In this document: positions 8,622 to 17,805 of the stretch, piece after piece
How the letters are laid out: every line of letters starts with the position of its first letter
Numbering within the stretch: position 1 is the first letter of the stretch
NCBI GenBank assembly: GCA_958402795.1
Contig: CATXUX010000012.1
Location: forward strand, 1 to 64,000
Reading direction: 5' to 3'
Source of the DNA: an uncultured Lachnospiraceae bacterium
Lineage (GTDB): Bacteria; Bacillota; Clostridia; Lachnospirales; Lachnospiraceae
Length of the DNA stretch: 64,000 nt
Notes under the pieces: model-generated
Told to the model about the DNA's origin: nothing
Seen by the model: only the letters and a program-made list of their open reading frames with translations
Database searches by the model: none
Made by a program: the position numbers and the translations under genes

Positions 8622-11478
8622 ATCATTGATATCACGGGTAAAAGAGATGGGACGCCGCTTACTGGATTCCAGGCTTCGGATGCTGGTCCTGATATTCTGT
8701 ATTTTGTTTTCCATACTGATCGGGCGGCTGTTTTATCTGCAGATTGTAAATGGACAGGAGTATCTGGATAATTATAAATTACAGATACGAAAATCAAGAG
8801 AAATTACAGGAACCCGGGGAAATATTTATGACCGGAACGGGAAGCTGCTGGCTTATAATGAGCTGGCTTATTCGGTGACGTTTGAAGACAATGTAGCTTC
8901 TGATGAAAACAGGAATCAGACACTGAACGATCTGATGTCGACCGTGATTGAGATTGTGGAATCCCACGGTGATTCTGTGATCAGCGATTTCGGGATTGTT
9001 CTCGATTCCGCAGGAAATTATCAGTTCGCGCAGAGTAATGAGACACTGCGGCTGCGGTTTATTGCGGATGTATATGGCGAATCTTATGTGGACGACCTGA
9101 CGGAGAAAGAAAAGAATTCTTCCGCGGATGATATCATTCATTATCTGTGTACGGACAAGACGTACGGATATGGGATCGACGACTCCGGGGAGGACAAGGC
9201 TTATATCCTGAAACTCGTGAATCTGCGGTATGCGATCAACCTGAACAGCTATCAGAAGTATATTCCGACGGTTCTGGCATCGGATGTAAGTGACGAGACT
9301 GCCGCCGCGATCATGGAAAACCTTGATTCCCTGGAGGGAATCGACATTTCGGAAGAATCACTGCGCCGGTATACAGACAGCAAGTATTTTGCGAATATTA
9401 TCGGATATACAGGTAAGATCTCGCAGGAAGAATATGATGACCTCAGTGAAGAAGAACAGGAACGCTATTCGCTCTCGGATATCGTTGGGAAATCCGGTAT
9501 CGAACAAAGTCTGGACAGTGTGCTCAAGGGAGAATCCGGAGAAATCACTTATTATACGGATCATGTCGGCAAGATCACAGATACGGTAAGTTATACGGAA
9601 CCGAGTGCAGGCAATGATCTTTATCTGACGCTTGATTATGATCTGCAGGTGAAAACATACCAGCTTCTGGAGGAGAAGATCGCGGGTATCGTTTTGTCGA
9701 AATTGTCCAATGTACTGGATTATGACGCAAGTCAGGCGGACGATACGAAAGATATCATTATTCCGGTCGGGGACGCCTATAACTCCTTTATTGCGAATGA
9801 GATCATTGACTCTTCCCACTTTTCCGCAGAGGATGCGGGCGCTGCAGAGAAGGAGGTGTACGCCGCCTTTTCCGCGAGAAAAGAGGCTGCGCTTTCAGAA
9901 ATCATGGGTGAGCTGGGCGGAGGAACCGCCTACAAGGATCTTTCGGACGAGATGAAGGCCTATCAGGATTACATCTGCGATGAGCTTTTGAGGGACAAGA
10001 CAGGCATCCTGATGTCCACAGCGATCGACACGTCGGATGCGACGTATCAGGCATGGGCGAAGGAAGAGACGATCAGCCTGAACCAGTATTTGAATTATGC
10101 CATTTCTCAGAACTGGATTGATACATCGAAGCTGGGAAATTATATTTCGTCGGAGAAGTACTCGGACGCATCGGAAGTCTACCAGGCGATTTTAAGCTAT
10201 CTGGAAGATTATTTGAAATCCGACTTGAGTTTCGACAAACTTCTCTACGAATATCTTATAAAATCAGGTGGTATCAGCGGCGCGCAGATTTGTGCCATTG
10301 TATATGAGCAGGGTGTGCTTGCGATGGATGAAGGAAATTATAACGGACTGCGAAGCGGCAGTGTAGATGCGTATGCATGGCTTACGGAAAAGCTGAGGAA
10401 TCTGGAGATCACCCCGGGTCAGCTTGCGCTGGAACCATGTACCGGCTCGGCAGTTGTATGTGATCCGAATACCGGGGAAGTGCTTGCCTGCGTATCCTAT
10501 CCGGGATATGACAATAACCGGCTGGCGAACACCATGGACTCTGCTTATTACAGCAAACTGGTGACGGGACTGGTCAATCCGTTTTATAACACTGCGACAC
10601 AGGAACTTACGGCACCCGGTTCTACCTATAAGATGGTCTCGTCCATTGCAGGACTGTCAGAGGGCGTGATCGATGCGAATACGATCATTTCCTGTGCCGG
10701 GGAGTTCGACAAGGTAACGCCGAGTCCAAGGTGCTGGGTGTATCCGGGATCGCATGGCGGCCTGAATGTGGTAGGGGCGCTGGAAGTATCCTGCAACAAC
10801 TTCTTCTATGAAGTGGGATACGATCTGGGAATCGATGAAGAAGGAAATTATGACAGTGACCTGGGTATTTCGAAACTGGCAAAATATGCAGAAGCGTTCG
10901 GACTGGGCGAAACGACCGGAATCGAGATTCCGGAGTCGGATCCACAGATATCCGGTGAATATGCCGTACAGTCGGCAATCGGACAAGGTACGAACAACTA
11001 CACCGTCAGCCAGTTGTGCCGGTATGTCGCGGCGGTAGCAAACCGCGGAACCGTATATAAGCTGACACTGCTGGATAAAACAACAGACTCCGACGGAAAG
11101 ATCATCAAGGAGTATGAACCATCCGTGGTAAACACGATGGATGAAGTTGCGTCATCTTCGTGGGATCTGGTGCAGCAGGGAATGGTCAGCATGGTAGAGA
11201 GCACGACGACGTTTAACGGTCTTGGCATCTCAATGGCCGGAAAGACCGGTACAGCACAGCAGAGTACGGTTCATCCGGACCATGCTTTGTTTGTCGGGTA
11301 TGCCCCGGCGGAAGAGCCGGAGATCGCCGTCGCTGTCCGTATTGCAAACGGATATGCGTCTTCTTATGCCGCTGAGATCGGAAGAGACATTGTCCGGGCA
11401 AAATATAATCTTGCAGATACAGCAGAGCTGATCACCGGTCATGCGGCAGAACTGGGAACAGTCCTTGCCGGTGACTAA
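8614..11478 (+). CDS. mrdA: Class B penicillin-binding protein (PBP2-type transpeptidase) with large insertion
   Basis: A 954-residue D,D-transpeptidase of the elongasome. The preferred start is TTG 8614, about 11 bases after aaaaaggag; GTG 8602 is the alternative. Order: transmembrane helix at about residues 18-38, the GTRGNIYDRNG dimerisation-domain motif near 66, then the transpeptidase with S670-T-Y-K, S726-C-N and K877-T-G. The protein is roughly 250 residues longer than usual: between LTLDYDLQ (about 338) and GSAVVCDPNTGEVL (about 611) lies a mostly helical, acidic insertion. It sits where pbpA/mrdA normally follows mreD and would crosslink peptidoglycan for rod growth together with RodA. 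Confidence 0.93.
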   Translation: MFKSLISRVKEMGRRLLDSRLRMLVLIFCILFSILIGRLFYLQIVNGQEYLDNYKLQIRKSREITGTRGNIYDRNGKLLAYNELAYSVTFEDNVASDENRNQTLNDLMSTVIEIVESHGDSVISDFGIVLDSAGNYQFAQSNETLRLRFIADVYGESYVDDLTEKEKNSSADDIIHYLCTDKTYGYGIDDSGEDKAYILKLVNLRYAINLNSYQKYIPTVLASDVSDETAAAIMENLDSLEGIDISEESLRRYTDSKYFANIIGYTGKISQEEYDDLSEEEQERYSLSDIVGKSGIEQSLDSVLKGESGEITYYTDHVGKITDTVSYTEPSAGNDLYLTLDYDLQVKTYQLLEEKIAGIVLSKLSNVLDYDASQADDTKDIIIPVGDAYNSFIANEIIDSSHFSAEDAGAAEKEVYAAFSARKEAALSEIMGELGGGTAYKDLSDEMKAYQDYICDELLRDKTGILMSTAIDTSDATYQAWAKEETISLNQYLNYAISQNWIDTSKLGNYISSEKYSDASEVYQAILSYLEDYLKSDLSFDKLLYEYLIKSGGISGAQICAIVYEQGVLAMDEGNYNGLRSGSVDAYAWLTEKLRNLEITPGQLALEPCTGSAVVCDPNTGEVLACVSYPGYDNNRLANTMDSAYYSKLVTGLVNPFYNTATQELTAPGSTYKMVSSIAGLSEGVIDANTIISCAGEFDKVTPSPRCWVYPGSHGGLNVVGALEVSCNNFFYEVGYDLGIDEEGNYDSDLGISKLAKYAEAFGLGETTGIEIPESDPQISGEYAVQSAIGQGTNNYTVSQLCRYVAAVANRGTVYKLTLLDKTTDSDGKIIKEYEPSVVNTMDEVASSSWDLVQQGMVSMVESTTTFNGLGISMAGKTGTAQQSTVHPDHALFVGYAPAEEPEIAVAVRIANGYASSYAAEIGRDIVRAKYNLADTAELITGHAAELGTVLAGD

Positions 11479-11502
11479 AAAGTTACAGGAGGAAAGGCAG
11501 AC

Positions 11503-12294
11503 ATGGGAGAAGCAATTGTCATTACATCAGGAAAAGGCGGAGTCGGCAAAACGACAACGACAGCGAATATCGGTACAGGACTTGCACTGGCCGGGAAAAA
11601 AGTAGTTGTAGTGGATACAGATCTCGGATTACGGAATCTGGACGTTGTGATGGGACTGGAAAACCGGATCGTGTATAATCTGGTTGATGTGATCAACGGA
11701 AGCTGCCGGCTGAAGCAGGCGCTGATCAAGGACAAACGTTTCCCGGATCTGTCCCTGCTCCCTTCGGCGCAGACAAAGGATAAAACAGCAGTGTCGCCGG
11801 AGCAGATGCGTAAGCTGACAGCGGAACTCAAGGCAGAATTTGACTATATCCTGCTTGATTGTCCGGCGGGAATTGAACAGGGATTTCAGAATGCGATCGC
11901 GGGGGCGGACCGGGCGATCATCGTTACCACGCCTGAAGTATCCGCGATCCGGGACGCGGACCGTATCATTGGTCTGCTGGAGACAGCCGGAATCCGCAGA
12001 AATGAGCTGGTGATCAACCGGCTGCGCGTCGATATGGTGCGCCGCGGGGACATGATGTCAGTAGAGGACGTTACAGAAATCCTTGCCGTTCATCTTCTCG
12101 GGGTAATCCCGGATGATGAGCAGGTCGTGATCGCAACCAATCAGGGAGAACCGGTCGTCGGCAACGACAGCCTGTCCGGACATGCCTACGAGAATATCTG
12201 CCGGCGGATTCTGGGTGAGGACGTCCCCGTTCCGGACTACAGTAAACCGGAGACACTCTTAGACCGGGTGAAGCATCTGCTTGGCAGAAGCTAG
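11503..12294 (+). CDS. minD: Septum site-determining ATPase MinD
   Basis: A 263-residue deviant Walker A ATPase (SGKGGVGKTTTT, residues 9-20), with VDTDLGLRNLD and the DCPAGIEQGF Walker B region. The C-terminal 15 residues (LLDRVKHLLGRS) form the amphipathic membrane-targeting helix. MinD binds the membrane and, with MinE, oscillates to keep MinC away from midcell. Here it follows the penicillin-binding protein by 24 bases with no minC between them. The ribosome binding site is aggagg at 11488-11493. Confidence 0.95.
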   Translation: MGEAIVITSGKGGVGKTTTTANIGTGLALAGKKVVVVDTDLGLRNLDVVMGLENRIVYNLVDVINGSCRLKQALIKDKRFPDLSLLPSAQTKDKTAVSPEQMRKLTAELKAEFDYILLDCPAGIEQGFQNAIAGADRAIIVTTPEVSAIRDADRIIGLLETAGIRRNELVINRLRVDMVRRGDMMSVEDVTEILAVHLLGVIPDDEQVVIATNQGEPVVGNDSLSGHAYENICRRILGEDVPVPDYSKPETLLDRVKHLLGRS

Positions 12295-12307
12295 GAGGCA
12301 GGGAAGT

Positions 12308-12520
12308 ATGGGGAACATGCCGTCGGTCGGGATTGCAAAAGAAAGGCTGAAAACTCTGCTGACTGCAGACAGAATGAACTGTACACCCGATACTGCCGAT
12401 AAATTGTCAATGGATCTGTACCATACCGTCTCAAAATACATCGAAGTCAGTCCGGATCAGTTTGAGGTGCGGATCACACGGTCAGAGATACATATAAAAT
12501 ATACAGGAGAAAAGTGTTGA
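12308..12520 (+). CDS. minE: Cell division topological specificity factor MinE
   Basis: A short (70-residue) MinE. The ATG at 12308 follows aggaggcaggg; an upstream in-frame start overlaps minD. The AKERLKTLLTADR helix is the MinD-contact region that stimulates ATP hydrolysis, and the following DLYHTVSKYIEV and QFEVRITR parts match the beta strands of the topological domain. The C-terminus is shorter than in Escherichia coli MinE (88 residues). The stop overlaps the rodA start. Confidence 0.9.
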   Translation: MGNMPSVGIAKERLKTLLTADRMNCTPDTADKLSMDLYHTVSKYIEVSPDQFEVRITRSEIHIKYTGEKC

Positions 12521-13647
12521 AAACGATTATCCAGAATTTTAAAAAGCGTTATACAATAAAAAATTACAAATTCGGACTTGTTGTGCTGGTGCTTGCGATT
12601 TCGGCTGTCGGGATCCTGATGGTGAACAGTGCGGACGATTCTTATACAGGCAGACAGATCATCGGCGTACTTCTCGGCGTGATTGCTATGGCGGTTGTAT
12701 CGCTGATCGATTATGGATGGATCATGAAGCTGTACTGGCTGCTTTATGCAGTCAACCTGGTGCTTCTGGTGGCGGTACGGCTCTGGGGGACCGAGGTAAA
12801 CGGCGCTACCCGCTGGCTGAACCTTGGATTCGTTCAGTTTCAGCCGTCTGACCTGACCAAAATCCTTATGATTCTGTTTTTCGCCAAATTTTTTATGAAG
12901 CATGAGCAGAACGTCAGCAACTGGCGGATCATTGTGGAAGCAATTGCGCTGCTCATTCCGTCGCTGCTTCTGATCCTTAAGCAGCCGAACCTGTCCAATA
13001 CGATCTGTCTTGCGCTTTTATTCTGTGTGCTGATCTATACCGCGGGACTGAGCCATAAGATCGTCGGGACGATACTGGCGGTCATTGTCCCGGTCGCGGT
13101 CATTGTGTTTGTACTTGTGATCCAGCCGGATCAGAAGCTGATCGACGAATACCAGCAGATCCGTATACTTGCGTGGCTGCAGCCGGAGGAATACGAATCA
13201 GAGGAGGCCTATCAGCAGCTCAATTCTGTTATGGCGATCGGATCAGGACAGTTGACCGGAAAAGGATATAACAGTGACGCGACAACGTCAGTCAAGAACG
13301 GCAACTTTATTCTGGAACCGCAGACCGACTTTATTTTTGCTGTTATCGGAGAAGAATTAGGATTTGTGGGTTGTTGTGCGATCATAATTCTGTTATTATT
13401 GATAGTGATAGATTGTCTTGTGATCGGCATGAAGGCAAAAGACACCGGGGGGCGCATCATCTGTGCGGGGGTAGGATCACTGATAGGGATACAGACTTTT
13501 ATCAATATCGCTGTGGCTACCATGATATTCCCGAATACCGGGATTTCACTGCCTTTTGTAAGTTATGGACAAACCTCGATCGTTTGTTTTTATATTGGGA
13601 TCGGGCTGGTTCTCAATGTCGGACTTCAGCAGAACAAATACCAGTAG
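12517..13647 (+). CDS. rodA: RodA/FtsW family peptidoglycan glycosyltransferase
   Basis: A 376-residue polytopic membrane SEDS protein that polymerises lipid II for the elongasome. TTG 12517 is preferred because it is about 6 bases from aggaga; GTG 12514 is the alternative. Family signatures seen are GATRWLNLGFVQFQPSD, which carries the conserved extracellular loop, KQPNLSNTICLALLF (usually QPDLGT; here PNLSN), DFIFAVIGEELGF and LPFVSYGQTS. About ten hydrophobic segments are visible. It lies in the mre-PBP-min cluster and should pair with the class B PBP encoded upstream. Confidence 0.93.
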   Translation: MKTIIQNFKKRYTIKNYKFGLVVLVLAISAVGILMVNSADDSYTGRQIIGVLLGVIAMAVVSLIDYGWIMKLYWLLYAVNLVLLVAVRLWGTEVNGATRWLNLGFVQFQPSDLTKILMILFFAKFFMKHEQNVSNWRIIVEAIALLIPSLLLILKQPNLSNTICLALLFCVLIYTAGLSHKIVGTILAVIVPVAVIVFVLVIQPDQKLIDEYQQIRILAWLQPEEYESEEAYQQLNSVMAIGSGQLTGKGYNSDATTSVKNGNFILEPQTDFIFAVIGEELGFVGCCAIIILLLLIVIDCLVIGMKAKDTGGRIICAGVGSLIGIQTFINIAVATMIFPNTGISLPFVSYGQTSIVCFYIGIGLVLNVGLQQNKYQ

Positions 13648-13661
13648 AGGAGGAAGTTTAT

Positions 13662-14057
13662 ATGAACATAGGGCTTGTGGCACATGATGCCAAAAAGAAA
13701 CTGATGCAGAATTTCTGCATTGCCTACAGAGGGATTCTGACAAAGCACAACCTGTATGCGACAGAGACGACAGGTCTGCTGGTAGAGAGTGTCACGAATC
13801 TGAACATCCACAAATATCTTCCGGGGCATCTGGGAGGAAAGCAGATGCTCTGCGCACAGATCGAGCATAACGAAATGGATCTTTTGATCTTTTTCCGGGA
13901 TCCGCTGTCTCCGCGTTCTCATGAACCGGACGTCAACGATATTGTAAAGATGTGCGATACCTATAATATTCCGATCGCTACCAATATAGCAACCGCAGAG
14001 GCACTGATCCTCGCACTGGACAGAGGTGATCTGGACTGGCGCGAGATGTATAAGTAG
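13662..14057 (+). CDS. mgsA: Methylglyoxal synthase MgsA
   Basis: A 131-residue enzyme that converts dihydroxyacetone phosphate to methylglyoxal and phosphate, a glycolytic overflow bypass. The ATG at 13662 has gaggaggaa just upstream; the longer frame from 13371 overlaps rodA. Family marks are LVAHDAKK at the N-terminus, ATETTGLL, LPGHLGGKQ and LIFFRDPLSPRSHEPD. Placement right after rodA is a known arrangement in Clostridia. Confidence 0.95.
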   Translation: MNIGLVAHDAKKKLMQNFCIAYRGILTKHNLYATETTGLLVESVTNLNIHKYLPGHLGGKQMLCAQIEHNEMDLLIFFRDPLSPRSHEPDVNDIVKMCDTYNIPIATNIATAEALILALDRGDLDWREMYK

Positions 14058-14075
14058 AAAGGATACGTTGTTTGT

Positions 14076-15149
14076 ATGCAAAACGAAAAAACAGTGCGCC
14101 GGAAGAAAACCGGACAGCAGAATGCGGCGCGCCGCAGGAAGAAAAAGCAGAACCGGAAAAGGATCATGATCGCTGCGGCAGCAGCAGTTGTCGTTGTCTG
14201 CGGGGCAGGCATAGCTGCCGTTTATACGAGTCATACTGCGCATGCATATGCGGCAGAGTATGAGAGTCATTACAACAGCAGTCTGTATCAGGGTACCCTG
14301 TTTGCAGACGATCTCTGTGTCGCGACCGGAGATGTTGCACTGGAAGGGTTTGCGGGCGATTCTTCTCTTCATGCGGCGGGACTTTTTGATATCAGTCAGA
14401 AGAGTGTGCTTTATGCCGACCGGCTCTTCGAGAAACTGTATCCGGCGAGCACGACAAAGATCCTGACCGCATACGTAGCGATGAAATACGGCAATATGGA
14501 TGATATTGTTACGGTTGGTCCGAGCGCGGTCAATCTGGAAGCGGATGCATCTGTCTGCGGTCTGCAGGAGGGCGATCAGATCAGCATGTATGATTTGATG
14601 TGTGGTCTGCTGCTTTATTCGGGAAATGACAGTGCGATCGCGATCGCGGAACATGTCAGCGGAACCGAGGAGGCATTTGTGGATCTGATGAATGAAGAAG
14701 CACTCGCTCTGGGAGCGACAGGAACTCATTTTACCAATTCACACGGACTGCATGAAGAAGACCACTATACGACTGCATACGATCTGTATCTGATGTTTCA
14801 GGCGTGTATTGAAAATCCTACTTTTGTAGAAATTCTGTCCAAAGACTCGCACACGGCTACCATTACCGGAGCAGACGGCACTGTACGTACGGAAGAGTGG
14901 TATCCGACCAATTATTATTCTGCCGGCATGGCAGAGGTGCCGGATGGAGTCCGTGTTCTCGGAGGAAAAACCGGAACGACAGACGAAGCGGGTTCCTGCG
15001 TGATCCTGTACGATCAAGATATGGCTTCAAACCCATATATTTCGATCATCATGGGAGCAAGCGACAAGACACTTCTGTATGACGATATGTCTGCGCTTCT
15101 TTCTGCAGGGATTGCGGGAGGAAGCAGTAACGATGGACAGATGAATTAG
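14076..15149 (+). CDS. D-alanyl-D-alanine carboxypeptidase (PBP5-type, S11)
   Basis: A 357-residue low-molecular-weight penicillin-binding protein that trims the terminal D-Ala of peptidoglycan stem peptides. The N-terminus is very basic (residues 2-28) and followed by a hydrophobic segment at about 29-47 that acts as signal anchor. The catalytic motifs are S125-T-T-K, S182-G-N and K298-T-G. No C-terminal membrane amphipathic domain is obvious, so the N-terminal segment is the likely anchor. A hairpin terminator follows the stop codon. Confidence 0.9.
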   Translation: MQNEKTVRRKKTGQQNAARRRKKKQNRKRIMIAAAAAVVVVCGAGIAAVYTSHTAHAYAAEYESHYNSSLYQGTLFADDLCVATGDVALEGFAGDSSLHAAGLFDISQKSVLYADRLFEKLYPASTTKILTAYVAMKYGNMDDIVTVGPSAVNLEADASVCGLQEGDQISMYDLMCGLLLYSGNDSAIAIAEHVSGTEEAFVDLMNEEALALGATGTHFTNSHGLHEEDHYTTAYDLYLMFQACIENPTFVEILSKDSHTATITGADGTVRTEEWYPTNYYSAGMAEVPDGVRVLGGKTGTTDEAGSCVILYDQDMASNPYISIIMGASDKTLLYDDMSALLSAGIAGGSSNDGQMN

Positions 15150-15199
15150 AAAAAAGCCGCCGCAATCATGGAACTGGTTTGATTGCAGTGGCCTTTTTT
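15148..15199 (+). terminator. Hairpin terminator after the carboxypeptidase gene
   Basis: An imperfect hairpin with arms around gccgccgcaatca (15156-15168) and tgattgcagtggc (15180-15192) is flanked by an A run on the left and a T run on the right, so it could act in both directions between the convergent carboxypeptidase and DUF378 genes. Confidence 0.75.
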
Positions 15200-15226
15200 G
15201 TATGATCCGGTGAGAATGCGGAAGGT

Positions 15227-15430
15227 TTAATCGGACATTTTTCCGATTCTTCCATACAGGCTGATGAGATAGAGTCCGCACAGACCGACGATGACGTAAA
15301 TGATACGTGACAGCCAGCTCAGATCTCCGAATAAAAACGCTACAAGGTCAAAGCGGAATATTCCAACCAGAAGCCAGTTGACAGCCCCGATAATTACGAT
15401 TGTTAAAGCAGTATTGTCGAACCACTTCAT
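15227..15430 (-). CDS. DUF378 small membrane protein
   Basis: A 67-residue protein with two hydrophobic helices (about 8-30 and 40-60) and the family hallmark IGAVNWLLVGIFRFDLVAFLFG, described here by its NW-LVG-F-D-V core. DUF378 proteins are found in many bacteria and have no known role. It stands alone on the minus strand between two plus-strand genes, with a good ribosome binding site (aggaggcg) before its start. Confidence 0.85.
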   Translation of the reverse strand: MKWFDNTALTIVIIGAVNWLLVGIFRFDLVAFLFGDLSWLSRIIYVIVGLCGLYLISLYGRIGKMSD

Positions 15431-15481
15431 AATAAAACGCCTCCTTTTTCATTTCAATGCTTTTATTATTTCCATAAATAC

Positions 15482-15510
15482 TGGAAATATGCACGCAAAA
15501 ATGGTATACT
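15482..15510 (+). promoter_or_regulatory. Candidate sigma-A promoter for the HlyD-like gene
   Basis: A -35-like tggaaa (15482-15487) and a -10 tatact (15505-15510) are separated by 17 bases. The -35 matches only four of six consensus positions. It lies about 65 bases upstream of the TTG start at 15574. Confidence 0.5.
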
Positions 15511-15573
15511 ATGTAAGTTATATCTGATCTGTCAGTACAGACGGTCAGAGAAAAACAGTCGGAGGAGTATAAA

Positions 15574-16995
15574 TTGGCGGCAAAGAAAAAAAAATCAGTC
15601 AGTCTGCGGCGTTATAAGACAAAGCAGGAGATGAATATCGGCATCTTGTTATTTGCACTGATTCTCATCTATCTGGTTGTAACGATGATCACCTATGCGG
15701 CTTCCAAGCAGGTTACGGTTTACGAAGTCCGGGAAGGAAGCATTGTTCGGAATTATTCTTTTACCGGACTTGCAGCGAGGAACGAAACGGTTGTATATGC
15801 GGAAGCAGACGGATATGTGAGTTATTTTCAGAGCGAGAACAGTAAAATCAAAAAAGGATCCAATATCTATGCGCTGTCTCCGGAAAAGCTGGAACTGGAT
15901 ACAGAAGCCGAATCTTCGGCAGAGACGGACGTCGACACGCAGAAGAGCCTGATTCTGAAGATTCAGAATTTCAATGAGAATTACAGTCCCGGAAAGTTTT
16001 CTTCCGTATATTCTCTGAAGCAGGAAGCAGGCGGTGTGGCAGGAGCTTCTTCAGAATCGTCCCGTACCGCGCTTCTGGAAGCGGCGGTTTCGGCAGCAGG
16101 CGGATCCATTCCGGTATACCAGAGCGTCCGGGACGGGATTCTGGTGCTGACGGTAGACGGATATGAGAATCTGACGGAGGACACGCTGATAAGTGATGAT
16201 TTCGACCGGAGCAATTATGAAATGCTGCGTCTGGGAGACCAGATGGAAGTACAGGCAGGTGATCCGGTTTACAAGCTTGTGACGAGCGAAGACTGGAAAC
16301 TCTATATTGAACTGGATCAGGATACGGTGGATGAGCTGTATGAAGCGCTGCCTTTCCGGGAGGAAAACGGAACGCCAACGACCGCAGACGTCAGTATACG
16401 GATCGATAAAGACAGTGAAAAAATATCATCCGTATTCTCTGTGATTCAGAAGGATGGAAACTATTACGGATGTTTTCAGTGCGACAATTCCATGATCCGT
16501 TACGCAGCGGACCGTTACCTGAATGTAGAATTGATCCTGGAAGATGAGACCGGACTGAAGATTCCAAAAAGCGCAGTGATCGAAAAGGATTTCTATACGA
16601 TCCCGTCAGACTATCTTACAACAAGCGGCAGCAGTTCTTCTCAGGGAGTGATGGTACAAAGCGGCGATGAGGTGAAGTACCAGACTGTGGAAATCTATCA
16701 GACAGATGAGGATGGAACGGTATACATTGATACATCTGATTTCGAACCAGGTACGGTGCTGGTCAGACCGGACAGTGTGGATGCACCGGAGACATACCGA
16801 ATCGAGGCGAAAAGTCCGCTGAAAGGTGTGTACTGCGTGAATCAGGGATACGCTGTGTTTAAGCAGATCGAAGTTCTGTGTGAAAATGACGATTACTATA
16901 TTGTCCAGGAAGGAACTTCTTATGGACTGAGCAATTATGACCATATTGTACAGGATGGAACAACGGTCGAAGCAGATGAGATCGTCTTTCAATAA
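15574..16995 (+). CDS. Membrane-anchored HlyD-like periplasmic-adaptor-type protein
   Basis: A 473-residue protein with a basic N-terminus (AAKKKKSVSLRR), a transmembrane helix at about residues 21-42, and a beta-rich extracytoplasmic part resembling the HlyD/membrane-fusion family (VYAEADGYVSYF is the biotinyl-lipoyl-like strand region). The start is TTG with ggagg 8-9 bases upstream. No ABC transporter or outer-membrane partner lies nearby, and it precedes yggS-sepF-ylmH, so a role in envelope assembly or division is possible but unproven. The 12-base gap to the next transcription signals suggests cotranscription with yggS. Confidence 0.75.
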   Translation: MAAKKKKSVSLRRYKTKQEMNIGILLFALILIYLVVTMITYAASKQVTVYEVREGSIVRNYSFTGLAARNETVVYAEADGYVSYFQSENSKIKKGSNIYALSPEKLELDTEAESSAETDVDTQKSLILKIQNFNENYSPGKFSSVYSLKQEAGGVAGASSESSRTALLEAAVSAAGGSIPVYQSVRDGILVLTVDGYENLTEDTLISDDFDRSNYEMLRLGDQMEVQAGDPVYKLVTSEDWKLYIELDQDTVDELYEALPFREENGTPTTADVSIRIDKDSEKISSVFSVIQKDGNYYGCFQCDNSMIRYAADRYLNVELILEDETGLKIPKSAVIEKDFYTIPSDYLTTSGSSSSQGVMVQSGDEVKYQTVEIYQTDEDGTVYIDTSDFEPGTVLVRPDSVDAPETYRIEAKSPLKGVYCVNQGYAVFKQIEVLCENDDYYIVQEGTSYGLSNYDHIVQDGTTVEADEIVFQ

Positions 16996-17022
16996 ATAAA
17001 AAAATGAATGGAGGAATTGTTC

Positions 17023-17718
17023 ATGATCAAGGATCAACTGCAGGAAGTAGAGTCACAGATCCAGGCGGCATGCCGCAGGGCAGGACGGAAGAGGGAAGAT
17101 GTTACACTGATCGCCGTCAGCAAGACAAAGCCGGTATCTGTCCTGAAAGAGGCATATGATCTGGGCGTCCGTGTGTTTGGCGAGAATAAAGTACAGGAAC
17201 TGACGGAGAAATATGAGGCTTTGCCGAAGGATATCCGGTGGCATATGATCGGGCATCTGCAGACGAATAAAGTAAAATACATCATTGATAAGGTAGAACT
17301 GATCCACTCCGTAGATTCTCTGAAACTTGCGGAAACGATTGAGAAAGAGGCGGCAAAGAAAAATATTACCGTGAATATTCTCGTGGAAGTTAATGTTGCG
17401 GAAGAAGAGAGCAAGTTTGGGTTAAAGGTCGATGAAGTCATCCCTTTTATAGAAAAAATTGCTTCTTTTTCTCACATTCGTGTATGCGGACTCATGACAA
17501 TTGCGCCGTTTGTTGAAAATCCCGAAGAAAATAGGGAAATATTCAAAAATTTACATAATTTATCTGTTGACATTACGGCAAAAAACATTGATAATGTTAC
17601 TGTGAGCATACTTTCGATGGGGATGACCAATGATTATGTGGTTGCGGTAGAAGAGGGCGCGACTATGGTCCGTGTCGGGACCGGAATCTTTGGAGCCAGA
17701 GATTATACAGTATCATAA
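17023..17718 (+). CDS. yggS: YggS family PLP homeostasis protein
   Basis: A 231-residue fold-type III PLP-binding protein (YlmE of Bacillus, PLPBP). The ATG at 17023 follows ggaggaattgttc. Seen are LIAVSKTKP, whose second Lys is the PLP-binding residue, VFGENKVQEL, WHMIGHLQTNK, and the C-terminal LSMGMTNDYVVAVEEGATMVRVG. These proteins act in vitamin B6 and amino-acid homeostasis and are not known enzymes. The location just before sepF is conserved across Bacillota. Confidence 0.95.
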   Translation: MIKDQLQEVESQIQAACRRAGRKREDVTLIAVSKTKPVSVLKEAYDLGVRVFGENKVQELTEKYEALPKDIRWHMIGHLQTNKVKYIIDKVELIHSVDSLKLAETIEKEAAKKNITVNILVEVNVAEEESKFGLKVDEVIPFIEKIASFSHIRVCGLMTIAPFVENPEENREIFKNLHNLSVDITAKNIDNVTVSILSMGMTNDYVVAVEEGATMVRVGTGIFGARDYTVS

Positions 17719-17805
17719 TGAAGAACGAACGTATACAGAATTCTGGAGAGAAAGTAATGTGTTAAAATAACATTGTGTGATAAAACACAAGATAGGAGTG
17801 TAAAG

